64,000 nucleotides of DNA, from assembly GCA_031772625.1 (NCBI GenBank), contig CM062815.1, positions 921,794,582-921,858,581 on the forward strand, given 5' to 3'. Positions 44,139 to 55,802 of this stretch are shown here, piece after piece; position 1 is the stretch's first letter; each line of letters opens with the position of its first letter. This DNA is from Pinus tabuliformis. Taxonomy: Eukaryota > Streptophyta > Pinopsida > Pinales > Pinaceae. Both the position numbers and the translations under genes were made by a program. The notes below the pieces were generated by a model that saw only the letters and a list, made by a program, of their open reading frames with translations, was not told the origin of the DNA and did no database searches.

Positions 44139-44183
44139 TTCAGAACTTTTTCAGCCTCCTCATATGCTGGTCAGAGAATTTAC
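44139..44183. other. Deletion junction in element H
   Basis: Left of the junction the sequence aligns to element A about position 560. Right of it (by about 44167) it aligns to A about position 3008, inside PMD intron 2. About 2.4 kb, with integrase, aRNH and PMD exon 3, are absent in H. A short piece in between matches neither side. Confidence 0.7.
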
Positions 44184-45059
44184 CGATGACACCCCACTGC
44201 TCGCCACCCGGAAGTACCAAATCCGGGTCCCCCCCGAAATCCATACCAGCATATGGATACTAGTAAAAAACCATCTCCTGACGATTGAACCACTCGAAGA
44301 AGGTATCAGAAAAGGAAATCTGAGACTGACCAGCATGTCTGGACATAAGGTCAACCCATCTCTGCATCCGTGGCTCAGTCGGTGGAGGTAAACCAAGTGA
44401 AACATACTGTGGTTACATTAGCGGGATCTTTTCCAAGGCAAAAGCGGTCAAAACAGAACCATATCCAAAGTTCTTCAATCTTCCATTTTTCACCTTGGTC
44501 AATTGTTCTTTCATCACAGAGAGTACTGCGTCACACCAATTGAACACCTTTGGTTCAAGGCATTCTAAGGCATATTGCATATAAGACTTGTTGGCCACAT
44601 GAAGAGCTGCACTACTAGCCAGTCTAGCAAAAGTGAACAGAATGGTCCTCAAGGATCTGTCAGTGACATCTCGGATATTGATATTTCCGTCCTTACTCGG
44701 CTGAGATCCCTCTCTGCAATACCTACGAATGTAATTTCTCACGGATTCACCCCCACGGGCCGAACCTGATAATGAGATAGGGGCACCCCGCCTCGATAAG
44801 CCGGTAAAAAAATAGATGTCCACGACAGTCAAGGGGATAGATTTGCCCCTAATCTGGAACACCTGGCTCGTAGGATCCCATGCATTGAGAAAATATTGCA
44901 ACAAGTTGATTTGTTGCCTCATGCTAGAGATGCGGTAAAACTTGAACAAGCCACAGTTCCGTAGTGGATTTACTGTAACCGGATCATGTAAAGCAAACAT
45001 GTCCTCTTCTTTATGCTCGCATTCTCACCATGTAACAGGAATTTTTCTCTGATGAATCT
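44184..45059 (-). pseudogene. Antisense PMD gene of element H, degenerate
   Basis: It is homologous to the PMD exon of element A: LRNCGLFKFYRISSM, QVFQIRGKSIPLTVVDIYFFTGL, CLEPKVFNWCDAVL. The start ATG is changed to ATT, an early Arg codon is a stop, and two more stops lie near 44412 and 44261. The splice acceptor (TTTGTTTTTAG at 45060) and donor (44183) are kept. The last exon is deleted. The open run from 45000 to 44413 is a remnant. Confidence 0.75.
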
Positions 45060-45359
45060 CTAAAAACAAACAAGAGAAGAGTCAGATCCTAAATTGGTGA
45101 AAAGCAGGCAAAAATTTCCATGAAAAAGTGTGCACAAATTTCCCTCCTTGCACCCATCGCACCCCCAGCAGTGTTCTGGGTGGGATGCATGCTGACTGGC
45201 CAATGGCCAAACTAGCATGCATCGTACCTTTCGATATAGAAAGGGTGCGATGGAGCCAGGGTGAGTTTTTCAAACCCCAGAGGCTCAGAAAAACCAGAAA
45301 ACATGCTCAGAATTCAAAAAGGAAAGAATGAAACTGAAGAGCTCAGGTTTAGCTCCTAC
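45060..45359 (-). other. Intron 1 of element H PMD gene with motif cluster
   Basis: Its 300 nt equal the length in element A, with conserved border sequences. The interior (45151-45254) carries CCATCGCACCC, GGTGGGATGCATGCTG, AGCATGCATCGTACC and GGGTGCGATGG, the H motif set, instead of the A motif set. Confidence 0.6.
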
Positions 45360-45499
45360 CTGGTCCAGACGACGCCAGGAATCATCCACAGAATCTCCCA
45401 GAATCAGCTAGTGAAAATCAAGGGGGAAAGCACCTCCAAAGATCCAACAAACCAAAGTTTAAATGAAATGGTAAAATGAGAGGTAAAAAACCACTTTTA

Positions 45500-46425
45500 A
45501 ATTACTTTTCACATAATTCAAGTAAAATATTAGTGTTTTGACTCATTTTTCAAACATATATTGTTCATTTCTAACTAGTTTGATGAAGCAATTGAGCAGG
45601 TAGTACAACCTTTGAAGGAACAAAGTTATTAATGGTAAAATCAAGATAATCAATGACCATTATATCGAGCAGTTTTAATGCGGAATTCAAGCTCGTTAAA
45701 AAATAAGCATAAGCAATGAGCAAATGTTCCCCCAGAGTTTAAGCTCATTAAAAAATGAACTAATTTTCGGTAAATAGCCATCGTGAATGCATTATCATCA
45801 GCCTTTGAAGCCTTGGTCGTGTTCTCGTCATCACCTCCACTCTGTATTGGCCGATCATTCACCTCCATTTGATTGTTTACCCTTTTCGAGGAGCAGCTGC
45901 GAAGAGTGATCCTGTTAGCCATCCTTGTGACACTGCCGTGATTGGAAAATTCCAAACCTTACCTGGAATTAGCTGCTACCCGCACTTATCACTCGTTCCT
46001 CGAAAAACGAGTCTCCTTTAAGCTCTTTTCATCTGACTCGTAAAATATGAAAAGATTGCCGATCGATTGGACTCTCCAGCTCGTTAAAGTGACCGGAAGT
46101 GCTATCCCTCCTTTAGATTTTAATCTTTTTGGACCTGAGGGATTATTACACAAAAAGATCGAGCGCTTGTTTTGTCTGGCTCGTTAAAATTACCGAAAAT
46201 TCATCCTTTTTGTATTATTTTATACTTTTTCGTACTTAAGGGATTATATGACGAAAAAGGATTGTTGGAGTTTTCTTTACGTCCCTTTTCAGACTCTCTA
46301 AAATTGAAAAGGACCGAGTTATCTTTGTCGTTAAACTCGTTAAAACCGAATAGCGACAAACTTGTCCATATAGACAAGAACGAGTTTCACTATTGCTAGG
46401 CTCATTAAAGCATAGCGATGGGTTT
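45500..46425 (+). other. 3' hairpin array of element H
   Basis: The array is collinear with 4300-5260 in element A. Clear stems: 46025-46032/46047-46054 (CTTTTCAT/ATGAAAAG), 46225-46232/46252-46259 (CTTTTTCG/CGAAAAAG), 46324-46333/46351-46360 (TTTGTCGTTA/TAGCGACAAA) and 46392-46398/46413-46419 (ATTGCTA/TAGCGAT). Also GTCC-TTTTCA/TGAAAAGGAC around 46281-46314. The last stem changes a C-G pair of element A into U-G, which still pairs in RNA. One hairpin (near 46175) has lost its stem. Confidence 0.65.
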
Positions 46426-47585
46426 GCCTGAAGGGAAAATTATAGAACAAGCATATGTTATCCTCTTGAAGCTTGAAAAAAGTAAAGAGGTACTGGTTAG
46501 CAATGACTGGGGAAAAATTGGGAAGAAAACTTGAAGAAACTTTGTTGATAGCAAGTCGCTCTTGAACATGACACTTTCACTCCGCATCCGAGTCGGGTTG
46601 GGTTGTTCCGTTCACTGGTCATATCACCATTGGTCCATCACACCATCCATATTTGGGGTTAATGCTACCAATCCATCATGTAAGTGTCACTGATATGTTC
46701 AAGAGAAGTCGCTCAGAGAATTCACCTGTGTCTCATCCACTGCAATACATTTACGCTCCATTCTTTCATGACCACCACCCTGAACCTTATGTCGTTAGAT
46801 CGTTTTCACCTCCATTAAAATCATTTTCTCCTTTCCGTGTCGTTGATGTGGGATTCACTAAGGCCCTCCTATGACAGATCGCTTCTTGTCGACATTAGCT
46901 CATTATCCAGGAAGTCGATCTAGGAACAACCCTTTCAGTACTTTGAAGCTTGCATGCCTTAATGGCAAGCTTCTCACTTCCGGTGACAGGTTTACATCAA
47001 TGGCCTTCGACCGAAATATTTTGCATGGTGTTCGACGCCAAGTCCCTTATTCACACCACGTGAATTGTACTGTAGTACCTTGAGGGTCATCATCATTATC
47101 AATGATTCCTCTCGCGCCTGTTAACAACTTACATCATTGGCTGGTAATCAGGTGATGTCTTTCCATGTTCGACTCCAGAACATCTCTCACATGGATCGAC
47201 TTGTACTTTGAGTGAAGATCGAATGAGATTGAAGACCCCGGATCTAGTTTCATCCATCCGGGCTGCGATATATATTCAGGAAAATAAAGACATCAAATGT
47301 ACATCATTGTTGCACAGATGATCATCCAATCCAAGGGATGATGGCTCTACCAGAATCATCAGTCTACACTCAGACGATTGTCTGTCTTATGTACATGAAA
47401 ATGAATTTATAAAGCTGAGCATGGGAATGCCCGCCTCAGCTAGATCATGAAAATATTATAAAGATAATGTATTGTATTATATCTTATTACAGGTCATCTT
47501 CCAGCTTGAAAAAACTTCGGATCCTCATGATAAAGCATTTCACCTGACAGAAAAAGATTAACGACCTCATGCTTTAGGGGGCAAC
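46426..47585 (+). other. Conserved 3' noncoding region of element H
   Basis: It aligns with 5261-6402 of element A, ends in the polypurine tract TTTAGGGGGCAAC and has no convincing reading frame. Confidence 0.5.
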
Positions 47586-48624
47586 TGTTATAGACATTTT
47601 TGGGCACTGCAACCCCAAGCATAAATGTCCATAAACCAAGGGCTCCTAAGTCCCTAAAAGTGTTGTTCCAACCCCTAAAAGGATAAGGTCAACTAATTAC
47701 AGCATCTCCCAGAAGTTCTCCATGAAAAACTACTCAGAATTGGTCAAAACTGGACCATCTCACCTGCTCCATGGTCAAAGTGTGCTGCATCCCACCTAAA
47801 TGCACACGGGAGGTGCGATGCATACTGAAAATCCCTTCTATGGGGTGCGATGGGTGAGAGTGGACAAATGGTAGAGTCAATTTGCGAGGTGGAAGATCAT
47901 GGAATCTTCTAGAAACTTCTCCTGTGACACTTGCCTCTCTGCATTCGCCCAGGGATGAGTAAGATATCATCAATCTCCAAGTGGAATCAAGAACTATCAG
48001 AGAGAGGACACTAATCAAATCTCAGAAGCTGACTCACCCCCCCTTGCAAACATCTATATATGGATCCCTCATCACAGAGATCCAGAGGCTGGAATTTTGT
48101 ATCTTGTAAGGAAGTGTTGTTGGTTTCTTGGTGTAACATCATAGTGTTGGGTGATCTAAGCTTTTCATGAGGTGAAGAAGGGCTTTCTTGCTGAGAGGAT
48201 GATGCTGGGTCAGAACAATTGGTTGTAATCCTATTTGCTATTCTTGATTATTAATAAAGTTATTCAGGTTTTCCTCCACATTCTTGTATGATTGATGATA
48301 TATGCCTTTGTGTGGTCAATATATATCTGGTCCTATATTGTTTATGATAGTAGATCTCTGTTCTTGGATAGTGTTATGCTGCTTTGATTCTACAGGTGCT
48401 TTTTGAAGCTGGGTAGACGAGGAAGAGAGTGGAAAAGATCTATCAGAAGGGAGAGGAATCAATCAATGAACCAAGCGCAAGACAGAGGTTGGTCTCCTTC
48501 GTTCCCCTCTTATCTACTTCTCATAAAGGAAAACGAAAGTGGTTTTAGTTTGTTTGTTTCTAAGGTAGGTACCAGCCTTAGTGGGACTAGCAGCTCTGCA
48601 TAGACACTAGATTTCCTGATAACA
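47586..48624 (+). repeat. 3' LTR of element H
   Basis: It begins TGTTATAGACATTTTTGGGC and ends CTGATAACA. The motif cluster is at 47779-47855 and AATAAA at 48253-48258. The CCATG duplication follows. Confidence 0.92.
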
Positions 48625-48877
48625 CCATGTCTGTCTTCAAATCTGCCATGTCTCTCTTCAAATCTGTCTTCGAATCATCCATCTTAGCTTCCATGCCCTT
48701 TATCTTAGATTCCACGCCATTTATCTTAGCTTCTATTAGCTTTTGTGGGCATGACATTTGTTGCACTTGTTCTTGTAATTTTGATATATCATGTAGCATT
48801 TCTTCCTCTTCTTCATGAGTCATGCTAGAGCTTTCAGGTTCCTTACTAGGTGTTTGCATTTTCTTTCCTCGAGGCAT
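48625..48877 (-). pseudogene. gag: Element G gag N-terminus
   Basis: It starts MPRGKKMQTPSKEPESSS at 48877, then an acidic and a coiled-coil stretch with short repeats (GVESKIKGMEAKMDDSKTDL, KRDMADLKTDM). It is cut by element H at the CCATG duplication and resumes at 36084. Confidence 0.75.
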
Positions 48878-49525
48878 CAGTTACCGATAATAATGCTTTA
48901 CTATGCCCTTTGAATTCCTTCAAACCAAGCTTACACAAAAAAAAAAAAAGTGACACACCTTTTTCCACTTGGTAGAAGCCTGATATTGAATCTGATGTAT
49001 CTCTGTAATTTCGGATCATCCAGTTCTGAAATTATGACCTGTAGTATCCTTCTGCGTCCTCTTTCCAATGCCACCAGTCTGATCCAAATTGGATTCTCCA
49101 AGGAAGAGTTATGCAAAATCTCCCACAGTGACCTGCTTATAGACTAGTTCAGTAGAGCAAACTTGTACGACGTGCCACGAGTCACTGTTTCAACCTTTGG
49201 CTCTGAAAAAATATATACAAGAAACTATAGTCCGTCCTATTTCTGTACCTTCTTACGAAATTTCAATCCGATGCTCAGAAAGAAAGTTATGACGATTTTC
49301 CCCAGGTCACCTGTTTGGAATGTAATTCAGGAGTCTGCAAGAAGACCAACTTCCTCAGATCATATCTCCGCAAATATAGCGTGAAAAGTTCTGAAATTCG
49401 GACCAAGATTCAACGCAATGTATTCTCAAATGGGTTTTTTTTAGCTTCTGAAACATCGCAGAAAAAAAGTTATAGAGAAAATGCCACGATGACCTGTTGG
49501 GAGCAGCGAAACCCTAGAATCCAAA
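48878..49525 (-). other. Leader of element G
   Basis: Noncoding leader homologous to 22860-23590 of element F. It contains an A12 run near 48938-48950. No gene is seen. Confidence 0.55.
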
Positions 49526-49537
49526 GCTCTGATACCA
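49526..49537 (-). other. Primer binding site of element G
   Basis: TGGTATCAGAGC on the minus strand, directly inside the LTR. It is complementary to initiator-Met tRNA. Confidence 0.8.
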
Positions 49538-49539
49538 AA

Positions 49540-49872
49540 TGTTACGAAACCAGCTCAAGAAAAGATAGAAAAGATAGATCAATGCCTTAGAATTTAGCCT
49601 CTTCGAGGGGGAAACCTCCTTTACATTACATAAATGAACAATTCTTGGATGATTCAAATGACAAAACCTCCTTTCTATATATAGGAGTCTAAGGAGTCAC
49701 AGTATAACCCAGCCGATCTACCAATAATAATATAAAGCCAAAAAAATAACAATAGAGGGATTCTATGGGGCACAGTAATAAAAATATGGGGGCAATAGGG
49801 GCACAAAAATGTTAATAAGGGATACAACTACAATAGTAATGGGGTAATCACTAGTATTATAGGGACCTATCA
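49540..49872 (-). repeat. 5' LTR of element G
   Basis: 333 bp, collinear with 31600-31932, followed by the GTATG duplication at 49873. Confidence 0.88.
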
Positions 49873-52800
49873 GTATGCCTACCGTAGCACATTTGAATGT
49901 ATTACTGTTGGGTTCATACAATATTTTGTTGGGCATGGATTGTTTGTATATTCATAGAACCAAGGTAGATTGTTATGACAAAGCTATTGAGTGTGTTGAT
50001 GACAATGGAGAACCAAGAGTCTTGTAAGGTAAGAAGAAAGACGCATCAATTAGGATGGTGACAACTATGTAAGAAAAGTGTAATCATAGGAAAGGGTGTA
50101 TGTTATTTGCAGTAAACATTTCTAGTGACAAGGATAAGGAGGTTGAGAATGCAGATGTGTTGAGAAGGTACCAGTTTTGCAGCAGTTTCAGGATGCATTT
50201 CCTAAGGAAATTGCAGAGTTGCCACCTCATAGGGAGGTAGACGTTTCTACTGAGTTAGTTCTAGGGGAGGCTCCAACATCAAAAGCACCTTACAGGATCA
50301 ACACACCTAAGTTGGTCGAATTAAAGTTTTATTTAAAGGAAATGTTGGACAAGGGATACATTAGGCCAAGTGTATCACCTTGGGGCGCACCAGTATTGTT
50401 TGTGAAGAAGAAAGATGGAACTATCAAATTATGCATTGAATACAATCATTTTCACAAAGTGACCATCAAGAATAGGTACCCTTTTCCGAGGATTGATGAC
50501 TTGTTCGATCAACTGAAGGGAGAAATAGTGTTCTCGAAGATTGATATGAGATCTAGATACCATCAGATATGCATCAAAGAGGAGGACATTTAAAAGACTT
50601 CGTTCAAGACCAGGTATGGACATTATGAGTTTTTTGTTGTTCCATTTGGTTTAACTAATGCTCGAGCTACATTTATCTGCTTGATGAAAAGTGTGTTGTG
50701 TCTGTATTTGGATAAGTTTGTTATTGTGTTCATTGACAATATATTGGTATATTCTAAAAATGAGGAAGTGCATGATGAGAATTTAGCAGTAGTGTTGATG
50801 TTATTGAGAGAGAATCAGTTGCATGCTAAGCTCAGGAAGTGTAGTTTCTTTCATATTGAGGTACAATAATTGGGCCATATTGTCTCCAAGGAGGGCATTG
50901 CAGTAGATCCATAAAAGGTAAGAGCTATCATGGAATGGGTAGCTCCTAAGAGCGTGGATGAGGTGAGATATTTCATAGGTTTGATCGGCTATTATAAGAG
51001 GTTCACCAGGAAATTCTCACATATTTCTTATCCTATCACATCATTAGAGAGGAAAGGTAAGAAGTTTGAATCGACAGAGGAGTGCGAGGCTAGGTTTTAG
51101 CAACTTAAGCAGTTTTTGACACATGCACCAGTGCTACAGATTGCATATACAAGCAAAGACTTTGTAGTATGCACAGATGCTTGCAAGAGAGGACTTGTCG
51201 GGGTTTTTATGCAGGAAGGACAAGTGGTATTTTATGAATCCTGAAAACTAAATGAGAACAATCAGAACTAGCTGACACATGATCTTGAGTTAGCAGCGAT
51301 CATACATGCATTGAAGATGTGGAGGCACTATCTTCTTAGCAAGAGGTTTGTACTGATGAGAGATAATATTGGGTTGAGGTATTTTTTTGAGCAATCGAAT
51401 CTAAATTCCAAACAAGCTAGATGGTTGGCCATGATCAGTGAGTTTGATTTCAAGATCAGTTGCATCAAAGGTAAAGAGAACAAGGTGGTAGATTCTCTCA
51501 ATAGGCAGGTACAGGTAAATCACTTGGAAACTATGAGGTCCTATGTGACAAACTTACAAGGTTAGGATCTTGCAGGCAGGTCAGCAGAATGTTTGGTATA
51601 TAGAGATTGTGCACAGGTTACAATAGGGTGCTAGTACATGTATAGCTGGTAATACAAGTTTGGGTACATGTGCATGTATAGGTACAGGTACAAGTGGCAG
51701 TACAGTTACAGGAAAAGGTACATGTATAGGTGCATAGGGTATGGATTATTTTCTTACAATGGATGGATTGGTCAAATTTAGAGAGAGGATATATGTGTTG
51801 GATAGTAGTGAGATCAAGAAGGTGGTCTTGAGGGAGTTTCATGATAAACATTATTTAGGTCACCTTGGTTATCAGAAGACATTGGCTATAGTAAAGAAGT
51901 TTTATTACTAGCCGAATTTGAAGAGGGATGTAGCAGAGTTTGTGGCTAAGTGTTTTGACTATTAGTGAGTGAAAGCAGAGTGTAATCATCCAGGTGGACT
52001 GCTACAACTAATCGTGATTCTAGAGTGGAGATGTCAGTTCATTTCCATCGACTTCATCACATGATTTCCAAGGACAGTGAGGCAGGATGATTCCATCATG
52101 GTTATTGTGGATAGGTTGACAAAGGTTGCACACTTCATTCTAGTGAAGTCTACATTCTCAGCTAGCGATGTGGCATATTCATTCATCAGAGATGTGGTTA
52201 GACTGCATGGTGTTTTGAAGAATATTATGTCGGAAAGGGATGTGAAATTCACTTCCAATTTATGGAAGGGGTATTTGCAAGTTTGGTAATAGAGTTGGCT
52301 TTTAGAATGGCTTATCATCCACAAAAAGATGGATATACAAAGAGGGTCAGAAGGATATTAGAGGATATGTTGAGAATGTATGTAATGCATTAGCATCAGA
52401 AGTGGGAAGAGTATCTTCGCTTGGTAGAGTTTGCATACAACAATGGGTATCAAGATTAATTGAGGACGAATCCTTTTATGGCATTGTATGGGCGAAGTTG
52501 TGACATTCCTATCAGTTGGAATGATTTGGTTAATAGGGTATTGATTGGACCAAACATACTCGCAGACATGGAACAGGAAATGAAAGTAATCAAGAAGAAT
52601 CTAAAGGCAACACAACATATGGATAAGAGTTATGCATATTAGAATAGGTTGTTCAAAGAGTTCCAAGTTGGGGAACATGTGTACTTGCGCATCAAACTAA
52701 AGAAGAGCTCTTTGTGGATTGGATCATGTGCCAAGTTGGAACCACAACTTTGTGGACCCTTCACTGTCATTGATAGGATTGGACCAATAGACTATTGAAT

Positions 52801-53060
52801 TGCACTACCTACAACAATGAATGTCCATGATGTTTTCATGTATCATTGCTTAAGAAGTGTGTTAAGGATGTTGATCATGTGATTGACTAGTTTGTATTGC
52901 AAGTGGAACTGGATGGAGAATTATAGCAGCCGAAGCCTCATTGTATATTTAAAAAAAAGGTGTTCATGCTTTGTAACTAAGAAATCGAGCAAGTTAAAGT
53001 GCAGTGGAAGCACTTTGGGCCCGATGAAGCTACATGGGAGATTGGGATCATATGCGGGCT
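49873..53060 (+). pseudogene. pol: Element C protease end, RT, RNase H, integrase, chromodomain
   Basis: The frame resumes in protease (VLLLGSYNILLGMDCLYIHRTKVDC). RT 50177-50870: [40 protein letters not shown] and [10 protein letters not shown] (FIDD changed to FIDN). RNase H: VCTDACKRGLVGVFMQE, LELAAIIHALKMWRHYL. Between RNase H and integrase lies an unusual Gly/Thr/Cys stretch (51630-51740). Integrase has HYLGHLGYQKTLAIVKK and IVDRLTKVAHF. The chromodomain piece VKVQWKHFGPDEATWEIG is near 52996-53050. More than fifteen stops make it inactive. Confidence 0.85.
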
Positions 53061-53386
53061 ATGTATCCTTCCTTGTTTTCCGGTCGAGGCAAAGCCGTTT
53101 TGGCTTGGTGTTTTGGTGTGATTTTGATATATGTTTTGGTATATGTACATATGTAAATGGATGTAAATACCACCATGAGATAAGGTATAAAACTCCAATA
53201 AGCGGTATGTGTGTCATGTTATTATGTTGATATGATTATTTTCTTTTCAACAGGGTGATCATTATAAATACTACATCAATCTATGTTATAAAGCTCCATG
53301 GGTAGTATGTTTGCCTTTTAGTGATTTTTCTAAGGTCTTGGTGTGGTTTAAAATTGAGGACGATGTTCCCCAAGGGGGAGGGTTCA
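53061..53386 (+). other. 3' noncoding region and polypurine tract of element C
   Basis: Noncoding. Ends CCCAAGGGGGAGGGTTC directly before the 3' LTR. Homologous in reverse to 59536-59800 of element J. Confidence 0.6.
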
Positions 53387-55566
53387 GTAACAACGCTAGT
53401 GAAGTTTCCATGTAATAAAAGTTGATAAAGGAAAAAATAATAGCCACGTTTGATGGGACACTTATTCCAAGAGGAATGTTCAGAAAGACATCATAGTGGG
53501 TGTTGATTTGGTTCTTTATCGCTAAGGAAATTGGAAAAGGAAATGACTAAGGCTTTGGAAAGGAAAAATGGAATTTTTGGCACACTTATTTATGAAAATA
53601 ATGAAAATTAGGAGAAAAAGAAGGTGAAAGGTTAGAGGTTGCATGTGAGGAGAAAAATGAAGGAAAATAATGGAAAATGAAGAAAATGGAGGCCTCATTC
53701 ATAAAAAGGCTTCTGAGGATCAGTTGGTAACATTTTGTCAGTTGAGTTTCGGAGCTCTCTCATTATTCTCTCTCTCTCTCACTCTTGGACACTTAGAGTT
53801 TTCTTGGAGCATTTTGGCACTGGATCAAGAAAGGAAAAGAAGGCAAAAGGAGGCAAATATCAAGCAGGGAAAGGCAAGATCAAGCAGATATAACATTATT
53901 CATTGTAGGTATCAATTTGCATGTGTATTTTCCTTGCTATATTTGGCATGCATGGTATTTCATGTGGTTATTTTGTTGTTGTGGCATGGGTTTTGCTAGG
54001 TGTAACAGTGTTTTCTACCTATCCTTGCCTTTTCTGGATAGCCATGGTGTGATGGGGTTCTCATGTTTTGGTTGAGATGGATTGCCAGACAGATTTGAAG
54101 TTGAGTGAGGTGGATCCTTGAATGACAAAGCACATGGCCTGGTAGTCCCTCAACTGGAGTATGGATCACGGTAAAGCCACTAGCCGTGACCCTTGAGCCA
54201 GACTGTGAATTGTGATAAAGGTAGGATTGTGTTGCCTCAATGGGCCTAGGAATCCTTGCCGGTGAATGGAAGGATATACGGTAAAGCCAAGAGGTGGTTT
54301 TCTCTCCATTGGGCCTAGTAATCCTGGGTTTGGGATACACAGTAAAGCCTGGAGAGTGGGTCTTGGTTTAGGGTCTAGTGATTCGGGCTTGGATTTTTAT
54401 AAAGCCTGAGAGACTAGGAGACAAGAAAATTCCTCACAGTGTAGGTGGGGAAATCCGGTGGCATCCATACTTGTTTGGCCTAGTGATCAGGTGGAGATCA
54501 GGGTAAATCCTATTATGATGTGTTCATTGTGTTGACCTAGTGATCTGGGATGGATTATGATAAATATTGGTTTCTCTTAATGAGGGTGAGGTGGTCTAGC
54601 CTTGATATGCCTTGGTTGGTTCTTTTATTTTGAGTCCCACATTCATTGTTGAAATATGGCATGGAGGTGAATGGCTGAAGAGAGATTTGGCTGAGCCATT
54701 CTATGGTCGGGTGGAACGTGGAAGTCCCATCCTAGGTTTGGTTTTTTCATCATTAATGAAAGGTTATCTCTCCTTTTATTTCTATTAGAATTTTGATGGA
54801 TTACATGTGGTCTATATGGCTGTACTTTCATGAGTATTTCTGTTGTTATTATGATGGTTATATGTGTGTTTTATGTCAACATCTATGTATGGTGCTCAAC
54901 ATGTTTTTACTTGTAAATGAATGGATAATGTATCTATGACCTAATAGATGGTAATGCAGCAAATGACACAAGTGAACAATCGTTCGTAGCAATTCTCAGG
55001 TAAGTACAAGATCGCTATGTTTAATTCTATTGGTTACACCTGTAGATTACATTTTTGCGGCATGTTTGTTGAAATGGTTGTCATGGCTGGTAGGGATCTA
55101 ATTAAGTTCTTGTTTAACTTGTTTCTTTTACATCATTGTTTTCTTGTTCTTTTACTGATCTTAAGCTATCATTTCATTCTGGGCAGTGATCTAGGCTTTG
55201 GGCCTCAAAAAGTGGCTTAAATCCTGGGGATGATGGAACAGAACTGGAAAATTGAGTCTTTAACCGCTGGTAGGAAAGCCTGTGAGAGCGACTTTGGGTT
55301 TCTGGATGCTGTCATGCCTATAGCATGAGAGCGACTATGGCCTAAGTTGTCTAAAAACTTAGTGGGACCCAAGGACAAGCTGTTTGAAGTGTTGGATTGG
55401 TTCATGTGGTTCCTGGAGCTGACGTTGAATGCCTACGTGTTATGTTTCCGTTGATTCCACTTCCTTAAGTTCACATAGGAGGTCGAATCCAATCACAGTA
55501 GCCTAGCGTCACATGTTTACTCTAGTTGGCTAGTTACTTAGGTAGATGTGGGAGGAGGGTGTTACA
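53387..55566 (+). repeat. 3' LTR of element C
   Basis: About 2180 bp. The first base appears mutated (AGTAACAAC for TGTAACAAC). A region of degenerate tandem units with the words GGCCTAG-AATCC and GGTAAAGCCT lies at 54050-54560. It ends TGTTACA and is followed by TAAAG. Confidence 0.8.
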
Positions 55567-55802
55567 TAAAGGATTAGAATACTCAAAAAATGATGGAGAA
55601 GGACCTCTTTATGTTGAAGAAATGTAACTTTATATGGATGAAAGGATGGCCATTAATCTAAATATTTGATTTTCACTGAGGATTAACGATTTCTTGTAGT
55701 GATTTATTTAGCAATTCTTTGATGTATTCTTTCATTAGAGGAACCATTACATCTTGTTTGACATGTAGATAAAATATGTCCTCCTCAATGTCTCAAGTAT
55801 CT
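55567..55802. other. Unassigned sequence between elements C and I
   Basis: A minus-strand open stretch of 39 codons (DIEEDIFYLHVKQDVMVPL to IVNPQ) is visible but short. It could be intron, exon or transposon relic. It continues the pre-insertion sequence left of element C. Confidence 0.25.

Larger units (their letters stand above)
36085..48624 (+). mobile_element. Full-length Tat-like element H, inserted in gag of G, integrase deleted
   Basis: The LTRs at 36085-37122 and 47586-48624 (about 1038 bp, few percent apart by eye) begin TGTTATAGAC and end GATAACA. The target-site duplication CCATG at 36080-36084 and 48625-48629 is perfect. Internally there is a primer binding site, a leader of about 1.7 kb with hairpins, gag, protease, RT and RNase H. 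After RNase H the sequence jumps at about 44138 into intron 2 of the antisense PMD gene, so integrase, aRNH and the last PMD exon are missing. It is the youngest insertion in this branch. Confidence 0.93.
31600..49872 (-). mobile_element. Chromovirus G, minus strand, inserted in the protease of C
   Basis: The two 333-bp LTRs (49540-49872 as 5', 31600-31932 as 3') show about 11 differences by eye. The target-site duplication GTATG at 31595-31599 and 49873-49877 is perfect. Primer binding site, gag, protease, RT, RNase H, integrase and chromodomain follow in the expected order on the minus strand. Element H interrupts gag. Confidence 0.92.
15618..55566 (+). mobile_element. Tekay-like chromovirus C, split by two nested insertions
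   Basis: The ends are TGTAACAACC at 15618 and TGTTACA at 55566. The flanks TCAAG (15613-15617) and TAAAG (55567-55571) are a target-site duplication with one mismatch. The 5' LTR is 15618-29374, interrupted by element D. The internal part is gag, protease, RT, RNase H, integrase and a chromodomain, interrupted within protease by element G. The 3' LTR starts near 53387. It is the oldest of the nest and its frames are strongly decayed. Confidence 0.85.
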
